From positions 6,052,639 to 6,116,638 of the forward strand of contig CM026562.1 in NCBI GenBank assembly GCA_015143295.1: DNA of 64,000 nt. The letters are read 5' to 3'. The position numbers and the translations under genes are program-made. Below, one piece after another: positions 25,043 through 37,507 of the stretch (its first letter is position 1; each line of letters starts with the position of its first letter). The notes below the pieces were generated by a model. That model saw nothing but the letters and a program-made list of their open reading frames with translations, had not been told where the DNA came from and searched no databases. This DNA comes from Tetracentron sinense. Taxonomy: Eukaryota > Streptophyta > Magnoliopsida > Trochodendrales > Trochodendraceae.

Positions 25043-26186
25043 GTTGGAGATGAGATAGCCCTACTGGATTAACCTTGAATTCTTTTTATACTTGGAAATA
25101 TGAAGGTGGGTTCTAAAAAGGGTAATGATTAGTGAAGCTAAATTTACTCCCATCCCGATTTGTGAAGATAAATTTACTTGAACCCCGCCCCCCCTTTTAC
25201 ATACTGCAAGGCATATTCATTATTCTCTAATTACAGTGTAGTTTCTGCTTGTCTTAGTAAAGAGGACTGATATGATGTCTCTATGTTTTTATATTATGAT
25301 TTGTGGAGAAACAGCAGACTTGCTGTATTCTTATTCTTTATAGGCCAACTATTTGGGGACGGAACAAGAATCCCATTCCGTTCCACCCCTAGTTACCAAA
25401 CACCCGTATTATACTTTTAGAGGGGGTCGTAGTTTAAAACTCCGTATTTTTTGCCGTGTTACGGGTTATACATGTATTGTCGTATAATATTCGTTTAATA
25501 TGCAGATTACGTATAATATATGTATTTTTGCTATATTTTTACCGTGTTAAACACATATTCTGTATTAAATAATTGTTATTAGTTAATATCATGATTTTAT
25601 TTATTTATATTATTAATTATTTTTTAATTTTCCTGTACTGTTGTTGTATTTTTGCCATATAGCATCCATACTCCCCGAATGGATCATTGCCGTATTATAC
25701 CCGCCGTACTGGGTAACCATGGTTCCACCAACCGAGTCTGTTAGGAGTTGTGGTAGTACCTTGTATTAATTTTATTTATATACATAGGAGACTTTTATTT
25801 GTACAATTTTACAAGATTGCAAACCAAAACAAAAAGGGTTGAGGCCGCCATGTTCTACCACCATCGATATTTACAGCTAGTTTGAAACCTGGCCAACTCA
25901 TCTGTTGTTTCATTTCCTTCACGACAGATGGATATGTGCGAGCACAATCAAAATCCTGTAAACAGGTCCAAGCATCCATAAGAACATCATGAATGATCAA
26001 TGGAGTGAGCAAGCAGAGAGATAGAGTAACTGGAGAATCCCCTTCAACCAAGGGGAAAAGCCTCGACAGCCAAAATCCGGCCTCGAGTATCCCTCAAAAT
26101 ACTTCCTTCCCTTTACTAATCCGGGATGGCCACAATCATCTCCACCAAAGTTACACTTGGTGCAACCTTATTTTGCAGGGGTCCAT
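25043..26186. other. Spacer or last OSB intron, unclassified repeats
   Basis: No gene seen. 25360-25740 is very AT-rich with repeated cgtattata words and has similar inverted words near both ends (ttaccaaacacccgtatt and ggtaaccatgg), so it may be a DNA element. 25809-26051 on the minus strand is open and reads SWPGFKLAVNIDGGRTW; this might be the end of a LINE RNase H region, but the match is weak. Confidence 0.35.
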
Positions 26187-26345
26187 CAGCTAGAGGTGTA
26201 TTCAAGCTGAGTTGAACTTGAATAGATTGGCTCTGGCTCGGCTCAAGCTCAAATTGATTCAAGCTTTGGCCGAACTCAGTTTGACTCGAGTTTGATTCAT
26301 TAAAAAAATTTAATTACTCACTCGACTCGCTTTGACAGAGTAGGG
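26187..26345. repeat. Fragment related to the hAT-like element at 47663
   Basis: Starts agaggtgtattcaagctgag and continues with ggctcaagctc and gattcaagc words, the same as the left end of the 700-bp element at 47663. Truncated; no target-site duplication visible. Confidence 0.5.
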
Positions 26346-26603
26346 CTTGCTTTCAAAACATGGTTACAAGCATTGCTGCAAGATACTTTTGCTTGTTGCA
26401 ATATAAGATTTTGGCTGATAAAAACAATGCTTGCATTTTTTTGTTAGATAGGATTTCTTTTTGTTCTTTGGACAAGCTTTTAATGAGTATGATCCCACAA
26501 GTTATTAGTTGTCTACTTCTTGAACTATTATTTGTAAGTACATACAAAAAGTAGTTATAATTATATGTTTACTCTTCACTCAGACAAACTCAATCTATTT
26601 CAG

Positions 26604-26780
26604 GAATGGATGATCCTAACCGTGATGCACAAGTCTTATCAATGGATGATCCTAACCGTCTAAATTGTTACAAATCTGTGAAAGAGATAATGCGTGCTTC
26701 TACTAGAACCCAATGTAGCAGGGGGGGGGGGGGGGAATTAAGGTTAAGAGAATGATACAAAATGCCATTTTTACTGTCAA
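26604..26780 (+). other. Possible alternative last exon of OSB, with a G15 run
   Basis: A good acceptor (tctatttcag, ending 26603) is followed by code that joins in phase 1 to OSB exon 9 and starts GMDDPNRDAQVLSMDDPNR, containing a tandem copy of MDDPNR. It stays open through a run of 15 G (26721-26735) and stops soon after. It competes with the exon at 24882. Neither has a known domain, so transcript data are needed to choose. Confidence 0.3.
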
Positions 26781-26939
26781 AAACTAAAATTTCCAGACAA
26801 AATACCATTTTTCTTGTTCCGGGAATCGCTACCCAGAACAGAAATTTCTTAGTCAAACTCATAAATTAAACACACCCCATTTCGAGAAAAGTAATTTAAT
26901 ACATATCCAGAACAAGGAATTCCAAAGAGAATGTGGGGT

Positions 26940-28000
26940 TGATAAAAAAATAAAGAGAATGTGGGGTTCTTCGAAAGATCTCCCATACAACCATAGTGCT
27001 GGATTCTATGGGTTAGTCCACACTAGGCCTGTCAAAAAAGCCTATGTCGTAGGGTACCTGGCCCGTCCAAACCTGCCCAAGCTCGACCCTTCCCTTGCCC
27101 TTGAGCCAGGTAGGGCCCAAAATCAAGAAGCCCTTCTTCCATAGGGGCGGCCTACGGCTGACCCTTGCCCGCCCGTCCCTACCCTACCCTACCCTGCTCC
27201 ATAAGAGAATAGTTAATTTAAAGAACTCTTGCCTATTTGAATAATTTTGATGCTCTTACACTCATGGGCCCATGACCCATCCAATCATATTGACTAAGGC
27301 CTTCTTAGCTATAGGAATGGTAGCTAAATCACTCGGTCGGTGTGAATCAACCCTGACTGTGTGGTGGCCCAGTTCTATACATCTACTATATGGGCATTAG
27401 TTAAGAGCAGTAATGCTATTGTCCTTCTAACACAAACACAGTTAATAAAAAAATTCCTGTTCTTCTGGCCCTAGGCCCGGCCCGACCCTGGCCCTTGAGG
27501 GCAGGGTTAGGGCCCAATCAACCTCGGCCCTTGAAGGGCTAGGGCTACTCTTATAGGGAAGGGTAGGGGCTACGGCTGACCCCAGCCCGGCCCCTACCTC
27601 GCCCTTTGACAGTCATAGTCCACACCCTTTCATTACTTTAAACCACTTCCTCCTTTCCTCCTCTAGACCACTATGATTACAAGCTTCGGCATACCCCTCC
27701 ATTGCTTTAAACCACTTCCTCACTTCATCTAATGCTTCCTTGGCACACCCAACTGCGAACCCACTGATAATAGCATTCCAAGAAGCCGTTTCTCTTTCTT
27801 GCATTTGGCCAAAAAATTGTTTTGTTTTTTAGAATTTTGCCACATGTAGCATACATATCTACTAGTGTGGTGCAAATTTTGTCGACTTTATTGAGTGTTT
27901 TCTTCGGCCCTATTTTGTGCTGAGAAACGAGGGCTTTGTTGGGAGGAGTGCAGGTTTCCAATCCCAAAAAAATAATTTAATAATAATAATAATAATAACA
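26940..28000 (-). pseudogene. PPR (pentatricopeptide repeat) pseudogene split by a MITE
   Basis: PPR proteins bind organelle RNA. The minus strand reads KICTTLVDMYATCGKI (27895-27840), then MQERETASWNAIISGFA (27804-27754), then ACNHSGLEEERRKWFKVMKG. Beyond the MITE it continues as GLTHRIQHYGCMGDL down to about 26960. These follow the canonical PLS-type order (VDMYAKCGK, WNAMISGFA, CSHSGLVEEG, EHYGCMVDL). A partly duplicated WFKAMEGYAE / WFKVMKGCGL segment, frameshifts and loss of the rest make it a relic of one or two repeats plus part of the C-terminal block. Confidence 0.72.
27024..27617. mobile_element. hAT-type MITE, 594 bp, TSD gtccacac
   Basis: Ends are taggcctgtcaaa and tttgacagtcata, inverted repeats with three differences. 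Identical 8-bp flanks gtccacac lie at 27016-27023 and 27618-27625. The body is built from ggcccggccc/agggccc words near both ends. The PPR reading resumes exactly across it, confirming the boundaries. Confidence 0.88.
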
Positions 28001-28026
28001 ATAACAATAACAATAACAATAACAAT
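27976..28026. repeat. Trinucleotide/hexanucleotide microsatellite (aat)n(aataac)n
   Basis: Runs of aat followed by aataac/caataa units. On the minus strand this gives a meaningless Leu run. Confidence 0.95.
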
Positions 28027-28089
28027 GTGGGCTTTGTTTTGATGAACTTGAGAGCTACCTTTTCAAGCAGTCCAAGCAATTAGAGTCAA

Positions 28090-29570
28090 CAATCCTATAA
28101 TACTCCATTTACAGAAGGAATAACAGAATTCAATTTCGATAAAAATGTGTAGATTTTCACCAAAAAAAAATAAAAATTGATGAGATTCACTCTCTAAATG
28201 GCCCAACAATGAAAATTCAATTGGAGATTCAACCAAAATATTCTAAAACAGATCAAATTAAATTCAAGAAAAAGAAGCTCGAATAGATCAGAACCTTTGA
28301 AAGAAATATAGAAGAACAAAAACCCTGATAAAAGCTTGGATGGGAAAGAAAAAGAAGAAATCAATCCTGATCTCAGTGATTTCGGTGGCTTCACCCCGAT
28401 TGATATATGGATTAAAATAAAAATGAGCTAGAGAATGTAGTTGATCGGAGCTCAGTCAGATATTAGTCAGAAATTGATCGAAAATTGGTCGGAGAGAAAA
28501 AAAGTATGTTCCCTTCCCAGTTTACTAAAAAAAACATCATCCCTCCCAAAAAATACTGCTTTGTCTGTGTTTCTTAATCTTTCAAAACTGTTTTTTTTTT
28601 GACATCCTAATATTCTTCCCCAAGGTTTAAAAAAAAAAAAAAACTGCTTGGTCTGTGTTTCTTAATCTTTCAAAATTATTTTCTTTTTTGTAGTCATATT
28701 ACATTATTTTTGAGTATAGACATTTATAAGCACTTAACATTGGTGGATTAATGGGGATCAATGACACATTACCTTGGGAACAAATACAATCACTAACTCT
28801 ATTTGGATCAAACTCAGGATCCCAGTTTTACGAAGGAGCACACTGGAACAGGATTGTATATATATAGCTGTTCGATTTGGATTTTTTAATTCCCAATCTT
28901 GAAGTTTTACTTGGGTGATTATGGATGTAATCACTCATATGACAAACTCATCATATATTTTTCATCTGTTTGTGCTTATCGCAAAAATTTGTACATCATA
29001 TATGTCCTTTCATTAGAAACTCAAATGTACAAACAATGGAACCTACACAATTAAAACTGGAACATTCTGTTCTTGCACGGCAGAGGCCCGAGTATAGTTG
29101 TGGCTTTTGTTCTTACATATTCCAACTCTGTTTGTGCCTCTCACATGCCATCGAATCATGGGCTCTGTATGAATTACTTAATTGATAGGTACTAACCTCT
29201 GAGCAACAAACAAAGTGAAAGCTACCATTATACAATAATAACTAGACATAACCCAGCCAATTCACCCGCAGAGAATGGTCAAGTGAAGAAACCCTTCACT
29301 TTCTTTTTTCGAATTCCAAGTCTTCTTCGGTATCAAAGCTGAATCTTTACAAAAATTCCAATCTTCATCTTAGTCAGCTTCTTTGTCATCCAGGCACGTA
29401 AGAGTGAGTGGACAAATTTGAACTTCCTGATGTAATTCCTAGAATAACATCTATGGTAATGGTATGACATCATATCATGCCCAAAATGCTATTTTCTGTT
29501 CTCTGAAAAACCTACTTCTTGAAACAGTGCCTATGGATGTCACATTTATATTTGCAGAGAGACACATCAT
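28090..29570. other. Spacer without recognisable gene
   Basis: AT-rich; it contains a 39-bp near-repeat built on tctgtgtttcttaatctttcaaaa (about 28566 and 28652) and a short (ta)n run at 28856. No domain was found on either strand. In particular the AAA+ region of ORC1, expected here on the minus strand, is absent. Confidence 0.5.
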
Positions 29571-29576
29571 CCCCAC

Positions 29577-31055
29577 CTTGTTGGCTTGAGAGAACTTTTT
29601 ATGGTTCATAACATAGCAAAGTCTAAGGACAGATTCATCTGCAGAAACATAAACATTACCATAGTTAGAGATGAGAAGTTCCACTTGTCGTAAAGTCAAG
29701 ATTTGGATTAAAAAATGTGTACTGTTATCAAAAAAAAAAACTTGCCAAAGACTAGGGAGTGTTATTTATTATATCACAAATCCAATGAGCTGAAGAAACA
29801 GAGAGGAACTGTCATTTGAAAACATAAGTTCTCTAGATAATCAATAATTTTGCCAATTAATTTGGATACCAACTTATATGGGCTATGATCCAGAAATTGC
29901 CGGTTCAAGTGGTTCAAAATACCTACACTTCAGCAGGCTATTTGCATGATACAAGTGATACGACCACGAACCCTAATGGTGTCTTCCTTATTTCTTGTTC
30001 TTCTCAAGATTACATGCAATGCACTAAATCTAACTGTATATCACATATCTAGGGACGCATGAGCTAATGAGAGTTTCTTATGTCTCTTCTCGATGTAGTC
30101 AAATTCACCTCTGTTGTAGCTCGTGTATTGCTTCATGCTCTTGCTTTTAAGTTTGTGCCTATTTCTGAAGTTGAAATCCTACATTGAACCTGGGTGTGCA
30201 ATGTGCTCAAGATGTTCAGAAATACTTGAAGTACCATTTGGTTTCAGCTTTAATATCTTGGTGGGTTATGTAGTAAGCACCAAATTCAAGGTGTCGGTTA
30301 AGGTTTTAACACACTTCTCTCGGATGACTCTGCATTTGCGATTAATTATCACATTCTAATCACAGTTCACCAATTCAACCACTGCCAACGTAAAGAAACA
30401 GTAGAAAAACCTGTATGTCTCAAGCAAGGCTTCCTTTTATGGTACAAAAACTGATCTCTTTATGTTTTGTTATAGCATGACCATTCAGTAAGAAGCATGA
30501 TAGCATAATTTTTACTGTTATAACTTATAAACATTGAGTTAATTACAAAGAATCCCAGCTCTAACAGTACTAACACTATCAAGACATAGAACTTTGGTAA
30601 CATGGCCTTCCATGCAGGAAAAAAAGTTACATGTGTTACCTGAATGCCAGCAAAATTGTTCCGAATGCCAGAAAAATTGTTCATACGATGAAGCTCCCTC
30701 CATTGAATATGTGGATGCCTTCTCACTGCAGTTTCTTGAGGATTAATATAACCACGGCCTGAACCATTAGCTGCCATCCAGTTCTTTACATAGCTGATCA
30801 ATTCCAACAGATAATAGTTCCATAGCCACTGAAAAAAGAGTTAGAACTGTTTCTCATTTTATAAAAAAAGGGCATCTACATTTCAGTATGTGCAGCCCAA
30901 TAATTGCTTCAAACACTTCTCCCTTGATGTTCATATGCTTCTCCCCCTTAGGAGGCATGGATAGCTCAACTTCTTTACCCACTTTCCGAGCCTTGCAGAA
31001 TCCACAAATCCAATCCCCTTCAGGAACTTCTTTTAGGGTCCGTTCTTTTACGGAG
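29577..31055 (-). pseudogene. ORC1: ORC1 relic: PHD finger end and BAH pieces
   Basis: Plant ORC1 is the largest subunit of the origin recognition complex, with a PHD finger set inside a BAH domain, then AAA+ and winged-helix parts. Here the minus strand gives TLKEVPEGDWICGFCKARK (about 31040-30985), the second half of the PHD finger and its linker. An exon at 30828-30640 reads INPQETAVRRHPHIQWRELH and RMNNF, and one at 29638-29577 reads ESVLRLCYVMNHKKFSQANK. These follow the ORC1 order (IPEETAAGRQPHNLRRELYRTNDF, then the RHCFVMSPKEFSKAN type). The N-terminus, first PHD half and AAA+ domain are absent, and phases do not join cleanly. Other PHD/BAH proteins fit less well. Probably a dead fragment. 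Confidence 0.68.
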
Positions 31056-31074
31056 ACTTATAAAATCCGGCACT

Positions 31075-31219
31075 TTGCAATTTTTGTCAATGCACAATAT
31101 ACATTTTCTTTTCAGAACTACATCTATCGATGCTTTTATCTAGCGGGTTGCAATTTTTGTCAATGCACAATATACATTTCTTTTGAGAACTAGATGTATC
31201 GATGCTTTTATCTAGTGGG
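31075..31219. repeat. Tandem duplication of about 73 bp
   Basis: 31075-31147 and 31148-31219 are near-identical (landmarks gtcaatgcacaatatacatt and atcgatgcttttatctag). The block lies just upstream of the ORC1 relic on the minus strand. The rest of the spacer to 32114 shows nothing recognisable. Confidence 0.9.
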
Positions 31220-32114
31220 TTGCAAGTCTTTAAATGCAACAAAATGAATGATTTCAAATCTCACAAAAAATGGTAAGAATTGAAATTTCATGATGGTAAG
31301 AACTAATCTTGTTAAAAACCTGGACATAATGACTCAAATTTCCTACCAACTACCATGACAAAGTGTAAAGTGCAAAGCTTTATAAATCTCAGCAAAAGAA
31401 CAGACCCTAACAGAAGTCTAAAAATTTGACATAAAACCCACCTTAGTCACATTCAATAATTAGAAGTTTTCTAGACTCGAAGCAGACCTGACACACTTCC
31501 ACCTCAGGAAGACTGTATAAAACTCAGCAAGTCAACTCATGAATCATCTGATCCACCCAGAATCAGCAAGGATTCCTAGTTCAGTCACCCTCTAACTCAC
31601 ATACTTTTAACTAATAACTCGGTACTTCACAGGGTAAAACTCGATGCATAGCTCGGTAAAAATTGGTCGAGTCAACTCACTTATGAGCTGGATTTTCAAT
31701 TTATCTTTTGAACAGTTCCTGTCATTTATTTTATCAAACAAATGACAATATAATTTTCAGTATCTTTTTCTCAATTGACACTATTTTTTACCAATTGACT
31801 CAGGATTCAACTAGCTAACTCATCGAGTTATTCGACTCAGAAAAAAATCTTGAGTTTTCGATTTTCATTGCAAACCACAGTAAAAGCAATTAAAGGCAAG
31901 CTGAATCTTATTGCTCCAAACTACATATGGCAAAGAAAAAATTTTGTAAGGAAATCAACATCATCATGGTGAGTTCTTTCTTTCACACCAAAAGGTTTGT
32001 ACTTTTACTCCAAAATGTGCCCTCTACCCTTTGTAGGGGAATGGAGAATTTCTACAACTGAAAAAACAGAAAACAAAAACAAAGAAAAAGAAAAGTAGAT
32101 GCAACAGCATTTTA

Positions 32115-34343
32115 CTATCTTCTCTCTTGTATCATCTTCAAGCCAACATACCTGCCAAAAGGTCCACAACACAAAACAAAAACATCCCATTAACATTTTA
32201 ACATAAACCGATCAATTGTGAGAAATGCCAGTGCCAGTTGCAGAATTCAAAGTTTTTTTACATACTCTGACTGTAAAGGTGGCATGTGTTGTTGCTTTAT
32301 TGAGTATGTAACTCTGCGTCTGGGACTAGCATTTCTCATTATTGTGCTATATTGTTTGTTTTTTTTGGTAACTCGGGGTGTCCCCAACCCTTCATCAGGA
32401 CTAATTGTGCTATAATTGTTGTTATAAACTTACCGGCCAAGCATCATCAATGTAGCTTGAGGATTGGTTCCTGGCGATACTGTGAATGTTGATCCATCCA
32501 CGATACGAAGTGCATCAACCCCAATGACCCGGTGATCCCGATCGACCACCTTCCCGACCAGGCACCCTCCATGGTAGTGCCATATAGTGGTCACTGTGCG
32601 GCGGCAGAATTCTGCCAGCAGCCCACTGTCCGATAGGTTTACAGGTAATGTGGGCCCCACATACCTAAAGTCTCTGGCCCCAAACCACTCGCGGAACTTG
32701 AATTCCTCCATGGAACGACCCCTCAGAACCTCACCAATCTTGCGCATCCCATTCACACACCGTGACAAGTCCACCGGATTCGAGAAGTAGTTGAACCGGA
32801 CAATTGGGTTGATCCTCACGTCCGTGGACGCCAACCGGAGTGAACCAGTCGAGAGTGGTCCAGGTATCTTCTCCATGAGGGTGGCAACACTGAGGTAGAG
32901 AGGTGATGAGGGTGAGTGAAGGAAGACTGAGCGAGGAGGGGAGACAAAAGGGATGACATTTGATGCAGCTTCTAAGTAGGTGTCCGAGTCGGTGATGCCC
33001 ACCACCTGTATGAGGGAATACTCCAACGGCATTGGCGGCACAATGGATATTCCATTACGAGGGTTATCGTATAGGAACTGACCCACATAGGGCAAATGGT
33101 GTGCTACTGGAATGCCCCATGATGAGAGGTAGGGACGAGGGCCAATGCCACTCAGGAGAAGAAGCTGGGGGCTACCCAGAGCCCCAGCAGAGAGTATCAC
33201 CTCCCCTTTTCCACGAATCATGGCGTGGTGGTGCCGCCCGAGCCTATCACGATAAATGACCCCAATTGCAGCTTGTTTCACCCCAGAAGACGGCAAACCT
33301 GATGTGCCCATGCATCAGCAACCAAACGGATCAATAAAAATTACAGAAAAAGAGGGAAATTTGTCACAATTCATATGTAATAGAACAAAAATTGTTGAGT
33401 AATTTTTAGTTGTAAGATTCGGGTCGAAAATTCTCGCAGTAACTAGGAAGAAACACTAGCCCAAGATAGATAAAGATTCAGAAAGAGAAAAGGGTACCTG
33501 TTGAATAGAGGGAAGAGAGAAGAACCCTTTCAACAGTAGCATGAACAGCCACTCTAATGTTCTTGGATTGGGCGTAATGAAGGAGATCAGCTGCACTATG
33601 TCTCCTTCCAGTGCCGTCGAAAGTGGAACCACCAATCTTGGTCCCAACCACATGATTGAGATTGAATCCATTGTAAGGACCCACACCAGCCTCTAACAAC
33701 CCATCTCGAACAGCAGATTGCCAGGTTTTGATCTCTGGCCGGAAAACCACAGCTCTCTCAACCCATTCATATGATCTGTTCACAATCTCCATATCCCACT
33801 GAATCCCAGATTTCCCAAAGAAATCTGTATCCGATCTGCTATAAAATCCAGCATTGATGACGCTGCTTCCACCGAGAACTCTTCCTCTGGCATTCGGCAC
33901 GCCGTCTTCAGACGTGAAGCCCTGTGTAGGCGAGTCATAAGCATCAACATCCATGATTGCAGTAAGAAATCCTTCTTGGCTCATGAGATTAGGGTTTCCA
34001 TTAGCAATCCCACCTCTCTCCAGAATCAAAACTCTGTAATTTTCTGATAATGTGGCTGCTAATGGGCAACCTGCTGTTCCTCCTCCGACGACTATATAGT
34101 CGTAATAATCTTCTGATGGGAAATCAGTGGCATTGAAGACGAAATTCAGGTAATTTGGATCTGCAAGAAGCAAGAAAATAAAGGGTTAGAGAATTCATTC
34201 AAGAAAACTGATTTTTGCTTGAATGATTATTATATACTGAATTTACCTTGACGAGACTGTACACTGGCCAAGATTACAGTAAAGGTCAAGATCCCCATCC
34301 ATGGAAGAAGAACATGGAGGGAGAAGCAAAAGGGTTTCGCCAT
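32115..34343 (-). CDS. HOTHEAD-like GMC oxidoreductase (FAD)
   Basis: A secreted flavoenzyme of the plant HOTHEAD/mandelonitrile lyase branch of the GMC family, which oxidises alcohols such as long-chain omega-hydroxy fatty acids of cuticle, or related substrates. Exons on the minus strand: 34343-34247, 34160-33498, 33298-32434, 32151-32115; phases fit and give 553 codons, normal for the family. Residues 1-29 are a signal peptide (hydrophobic LHVLLPWMGILTFTVILA). The FAD dinucleotide motif is VVGGGTAG at 56-63. GMC signature 1 reads GRVLGGSSVINAGFYSR; signature 2 reads GALGSPQLLLLSGIGP. The catalytic HYH is at 494-496, with NPQAT at 532-536. The protein ends RYVGLKMIQERR. All key residues are present, so it looks functional. 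The exact substrate cannot be read from sequence. Confidence 0.93.
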
Positions 34344-34386
34344 TTTCGAGTTTCAGGAAGATTCAAGAAAGCAGTCACGAACCTAT

Positions 34387-34406
34387 AGAGAGAGAGAGAG
34401 AGAGAG
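34387..34406. repeat. (ga)n run in the 5' leader of the HOTHEAD-like gene
   Basis: About ten ag units lie 45-65 bp upstream of the start codon; in the mRNA sense this is a (ct)n tract, common in plant 5' untranslated regions. A promoter TATA box could not be assigned with confidence. Confidence 0.75.
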
Positions 34407-34692
34407 TAGGTAACTGAAACTCTTTGTATTTTGGTTTGAACAATAGAAATGGTGGCGCCAATAGGCCCAATATCCGTTTAAGTGGAATCCGGAGCTCCGG
34501 ATTTCTCTAGGGGTGGCAATCGGGCCAAGATCAGGCTCCAAAGCCTATGTAAATTCAGTCAGGCCTATTCAAAAATTACTAAAATTATCAAATTATATGA
34601 TAAGTTGTAGCATCGTAAGATTAGCGGCATCAAGGTTATTGTCCCTCATGCCTAAAGCCCTGATCACGACCAATAAATTTGTTTAGCTGTAT

Positions 34693-35105
34693 CCAGGGGT
34701 GGAGTCATGATTTTCTTGTAGAGGGCAAGTGATAGTTGATTGATAATGTTAGTAATTGCTGATAAATTTGTATAAAATGATTAAGTGTGTACGAAATATT
34801 ACGAGCTAGAGAGCGTAGTCCTCGGTAGTTTTTTTGAGGGCTAAGCTTGTGGGTCATCTCATTTGTATGTTTCATACATATCCTACATGCATTATTCCTC
34901 CTTATTTAGGATGCATGGTAGCCGCTCCTTGCCTTAGTACCCTGTTAAATAATAAAATTACGTAGTATAGAAGGTATTTTTATTTCAAAAGTTTAGGGGG
35001 GCAGCTGCTCCTTGCCCCGTGAATATGTTCGGTTAAATAATTAAATACATAATATAATTTTTTCTTCAAAAGTTTAGGGGGACAATAGTCACCCTTCCCC
35101 TAGCT
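34693..35105. mobile_element. Decayed relative of the hAT MITE at 40404
   Basis: Begins caggggtggagtcatgattt and contains attttagggggcagctgc-like blocks and ttgtgggtcatctcatttgt, matching the order of the element at 40404-40692 (caggggcggagccagga, tcgtgggtcagcacatttgt). The right end, near caatagtcacccttcccct, is worn. No clean target duplication is left. Confidence 0.5.
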
Positions 35106-37500
35106 ATTTCTAAATAGAATTTCTCATAAGGAAAGTGGGGCCTATCCAATGGTCTAAAGTCATCTAAACGCTTTCTGTCTACAATCTACCCTCGCAACCC
35201 TAAGTGATGAAAGAACACTTGGTTTTCTATTGATGGGTAAGACCAAAGTTTGGCCCAAGTTCATGAGGGGGGCCCAAGCCTATAAAGAGAGTTCTTTCTA
35301 GAAGAGCCCAAGTCCACATGACCACCTTTGGAGTATTGAGCTATCTTGGAAGTTGATCCTGAGAAATTACACCATCTTAGTAACTTGTAGTTGCATTTAA
35401 TGCTTGTCTAGTAACTTGTAGAAATCATTTTCAATGCCTAGTTACTAGTAAAAAATTTTAGTCCTATTTAGTAAGTTGTAGTAGTCATTATCAAGGTTTA
35501 TTGAATGTGAGCCTCTTATTGCCTACTTAAACCAAGGGGGTTGTTTTTGAAAAATCAGTTTTTAAGCACTATCAATATAGAAGATCTTGAATCTGGAATT
35601 TTCCTTCGATCATTATGGATGTTTGATTGATTGTTACAGTTTTTCTTCTTTGCACTGCATCACTAAGAGAGCAAATTGCATAGATGGATTCCTCTACAAT
35701 TTCCTGTGAGTAGGCCCACGTTAACCAATAAAAATAAGACAACCTAATTATTATTGGGATGGGTTTGGCTTTGGCTTTGGCTTTTCGGACCCAACATATC
35801 ATAATACCTAAGTAATACTTTTTTTGTTGTAAAAATTTAGTTAATTTATTAGTAATATATAATTTGGTATATATTTAATAATTTTACTAAATTAAATTTA
35901 AATATAAGATATATTACAATTTAAATATTAAATATATATATATTAGTATTAATTTATCTTAAATGATTTAGGTGAGCGAGTACAGGTTGAGGGTCCCATA
36001 TTGGCTTGGGTTCGAATTTGCCTTCTTCAACTTTGATTCAAAACACTGCATTGGTTTGACATCTCATCTCGAGATATCTTATCTTAATAAGCATATAAGG
36101 CAAACTAAAACATGAAGCTGAAAATTTCTTAAATGACATCATTAATCTCATAATACCTAAAATAATTGAACCGTAAAAATTTGAGATCCTCTAACATAAT
36201 ACCAAAATCAATAACTTAACCCTAAACATCCATTCGTTAATAATTTGATTACAACCTTTTAAAATTAAAAGTCTAAAATCAAAACTCAATAATATGGATA
36301 TCTATCCTAGTGATTCTCATCTTCTTGAAAATCACCTTCCGATTCCTCACAATACTTTTCTCTTTGCTCGGCCTTGCTGTCTAAACCTGCCAACATAACC
36401 TATCGGCTGAGCAACAAAACGTTCAGTGGATATAAAGTCCTAACGAACAATATCATAAATATACCACATACATACTTATTATACTCCACTTAACATGACT
36501 TATTTTGACATTACATGCATACTTAAATCAGAGTGTGAAAACATGTGAGCATATACATTTTACTTAGCATATCAGCATCTTATCATACTTAACTTATCAT
36601 ATTTGTGAACTTATGAGTAAAGTTTCGTGATCAATTTTCATCTAGCCTAACATTAGATTCATATCTTACACCATTGAAACCTCACCATAGCGTCTCAGAC
36701 TACCATGGTAAATAATCTAGGCCGTAAGATCATCTTCTAAGGTATTGCCCTATCTAAAATTCAACCACATCATACATATTGTCAATTCTGCACAGAATTA
36801 AAGCGCGCAATGATTTCATAGGTCAAACAGACTTTAAATTCTTACTGAAATTTATCATTTGACAATTCCACATTGTTGCAGAATTGGAGAAAAGACACAG
36901 ACTTTATGAACTCAAACCGCCTAACATGTAATTCAAATGAATTATAATTTAATATATAATATAATATAAATTATTAATTATAATAATATTTAAATTTAAT
37001 AAATAGATTGCATGAATTATAATTTTAAACTTATATTTAATAATTATTAAATAACTTACGATTGATAATAATCTAAGACATAAATTTATAATTATACATT
37101 AAATAATATTTAAAATTAATATATAATAATTTAATACATAATATAAATATAACTATAAATTAGTATATAAATTATTAATAATTATAATAATATTTAGATA
37201 TAATAAATACATTACTTAATCCCTCTTTTTAGAGGGTTGTGTGGGTGCACTAGCCTTGTGAGCCCGTGGGTGAGAGCATGTGGGTGTGTGTTATGTTATA
37301 AAAAAACATTCAAATCATTTTTACATAATTTTGATGCATCCAAACATTGAATGTAGTTTAATTATATCTAATCAGTAGTGCATCTAAATAATAAAATTAT
37401 AAATTTTGTTGAATTCAATTCAATGGACATTTTCATAGAATTCAATTCTTTGAGCCAAATCCAATTCCACAGATCCAAACCCAACCTTAGTTAAATTTTA
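35106..37500. other. Spacer with very AT-rich block
   Basis: No gene found. 35810-35960 and 36930-37220 consist almost only of A and T, with aatatataat words and local inverted symmetry. 35380-35490 has three loose repeats of gtaacttgtag. 36300-36900 shows scattered catacttatcat words. Confidence 0.5.
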
Positions 37501-37507
37501 GAAAATG

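Noticed and set aside
27888-28079. Poly-Leu membrane protein on the minus strand
   Set aside because: The Leu run comes from the aataac microsatellite; the adjoining frame is part of the PPR relic.
32005-32196. Separate small membrane protein on the minus strand
   Set aside because: It overlaps the last exon of the HOTHEAD-like gene in another frame; the true frame joins in phase and stops at 32115.
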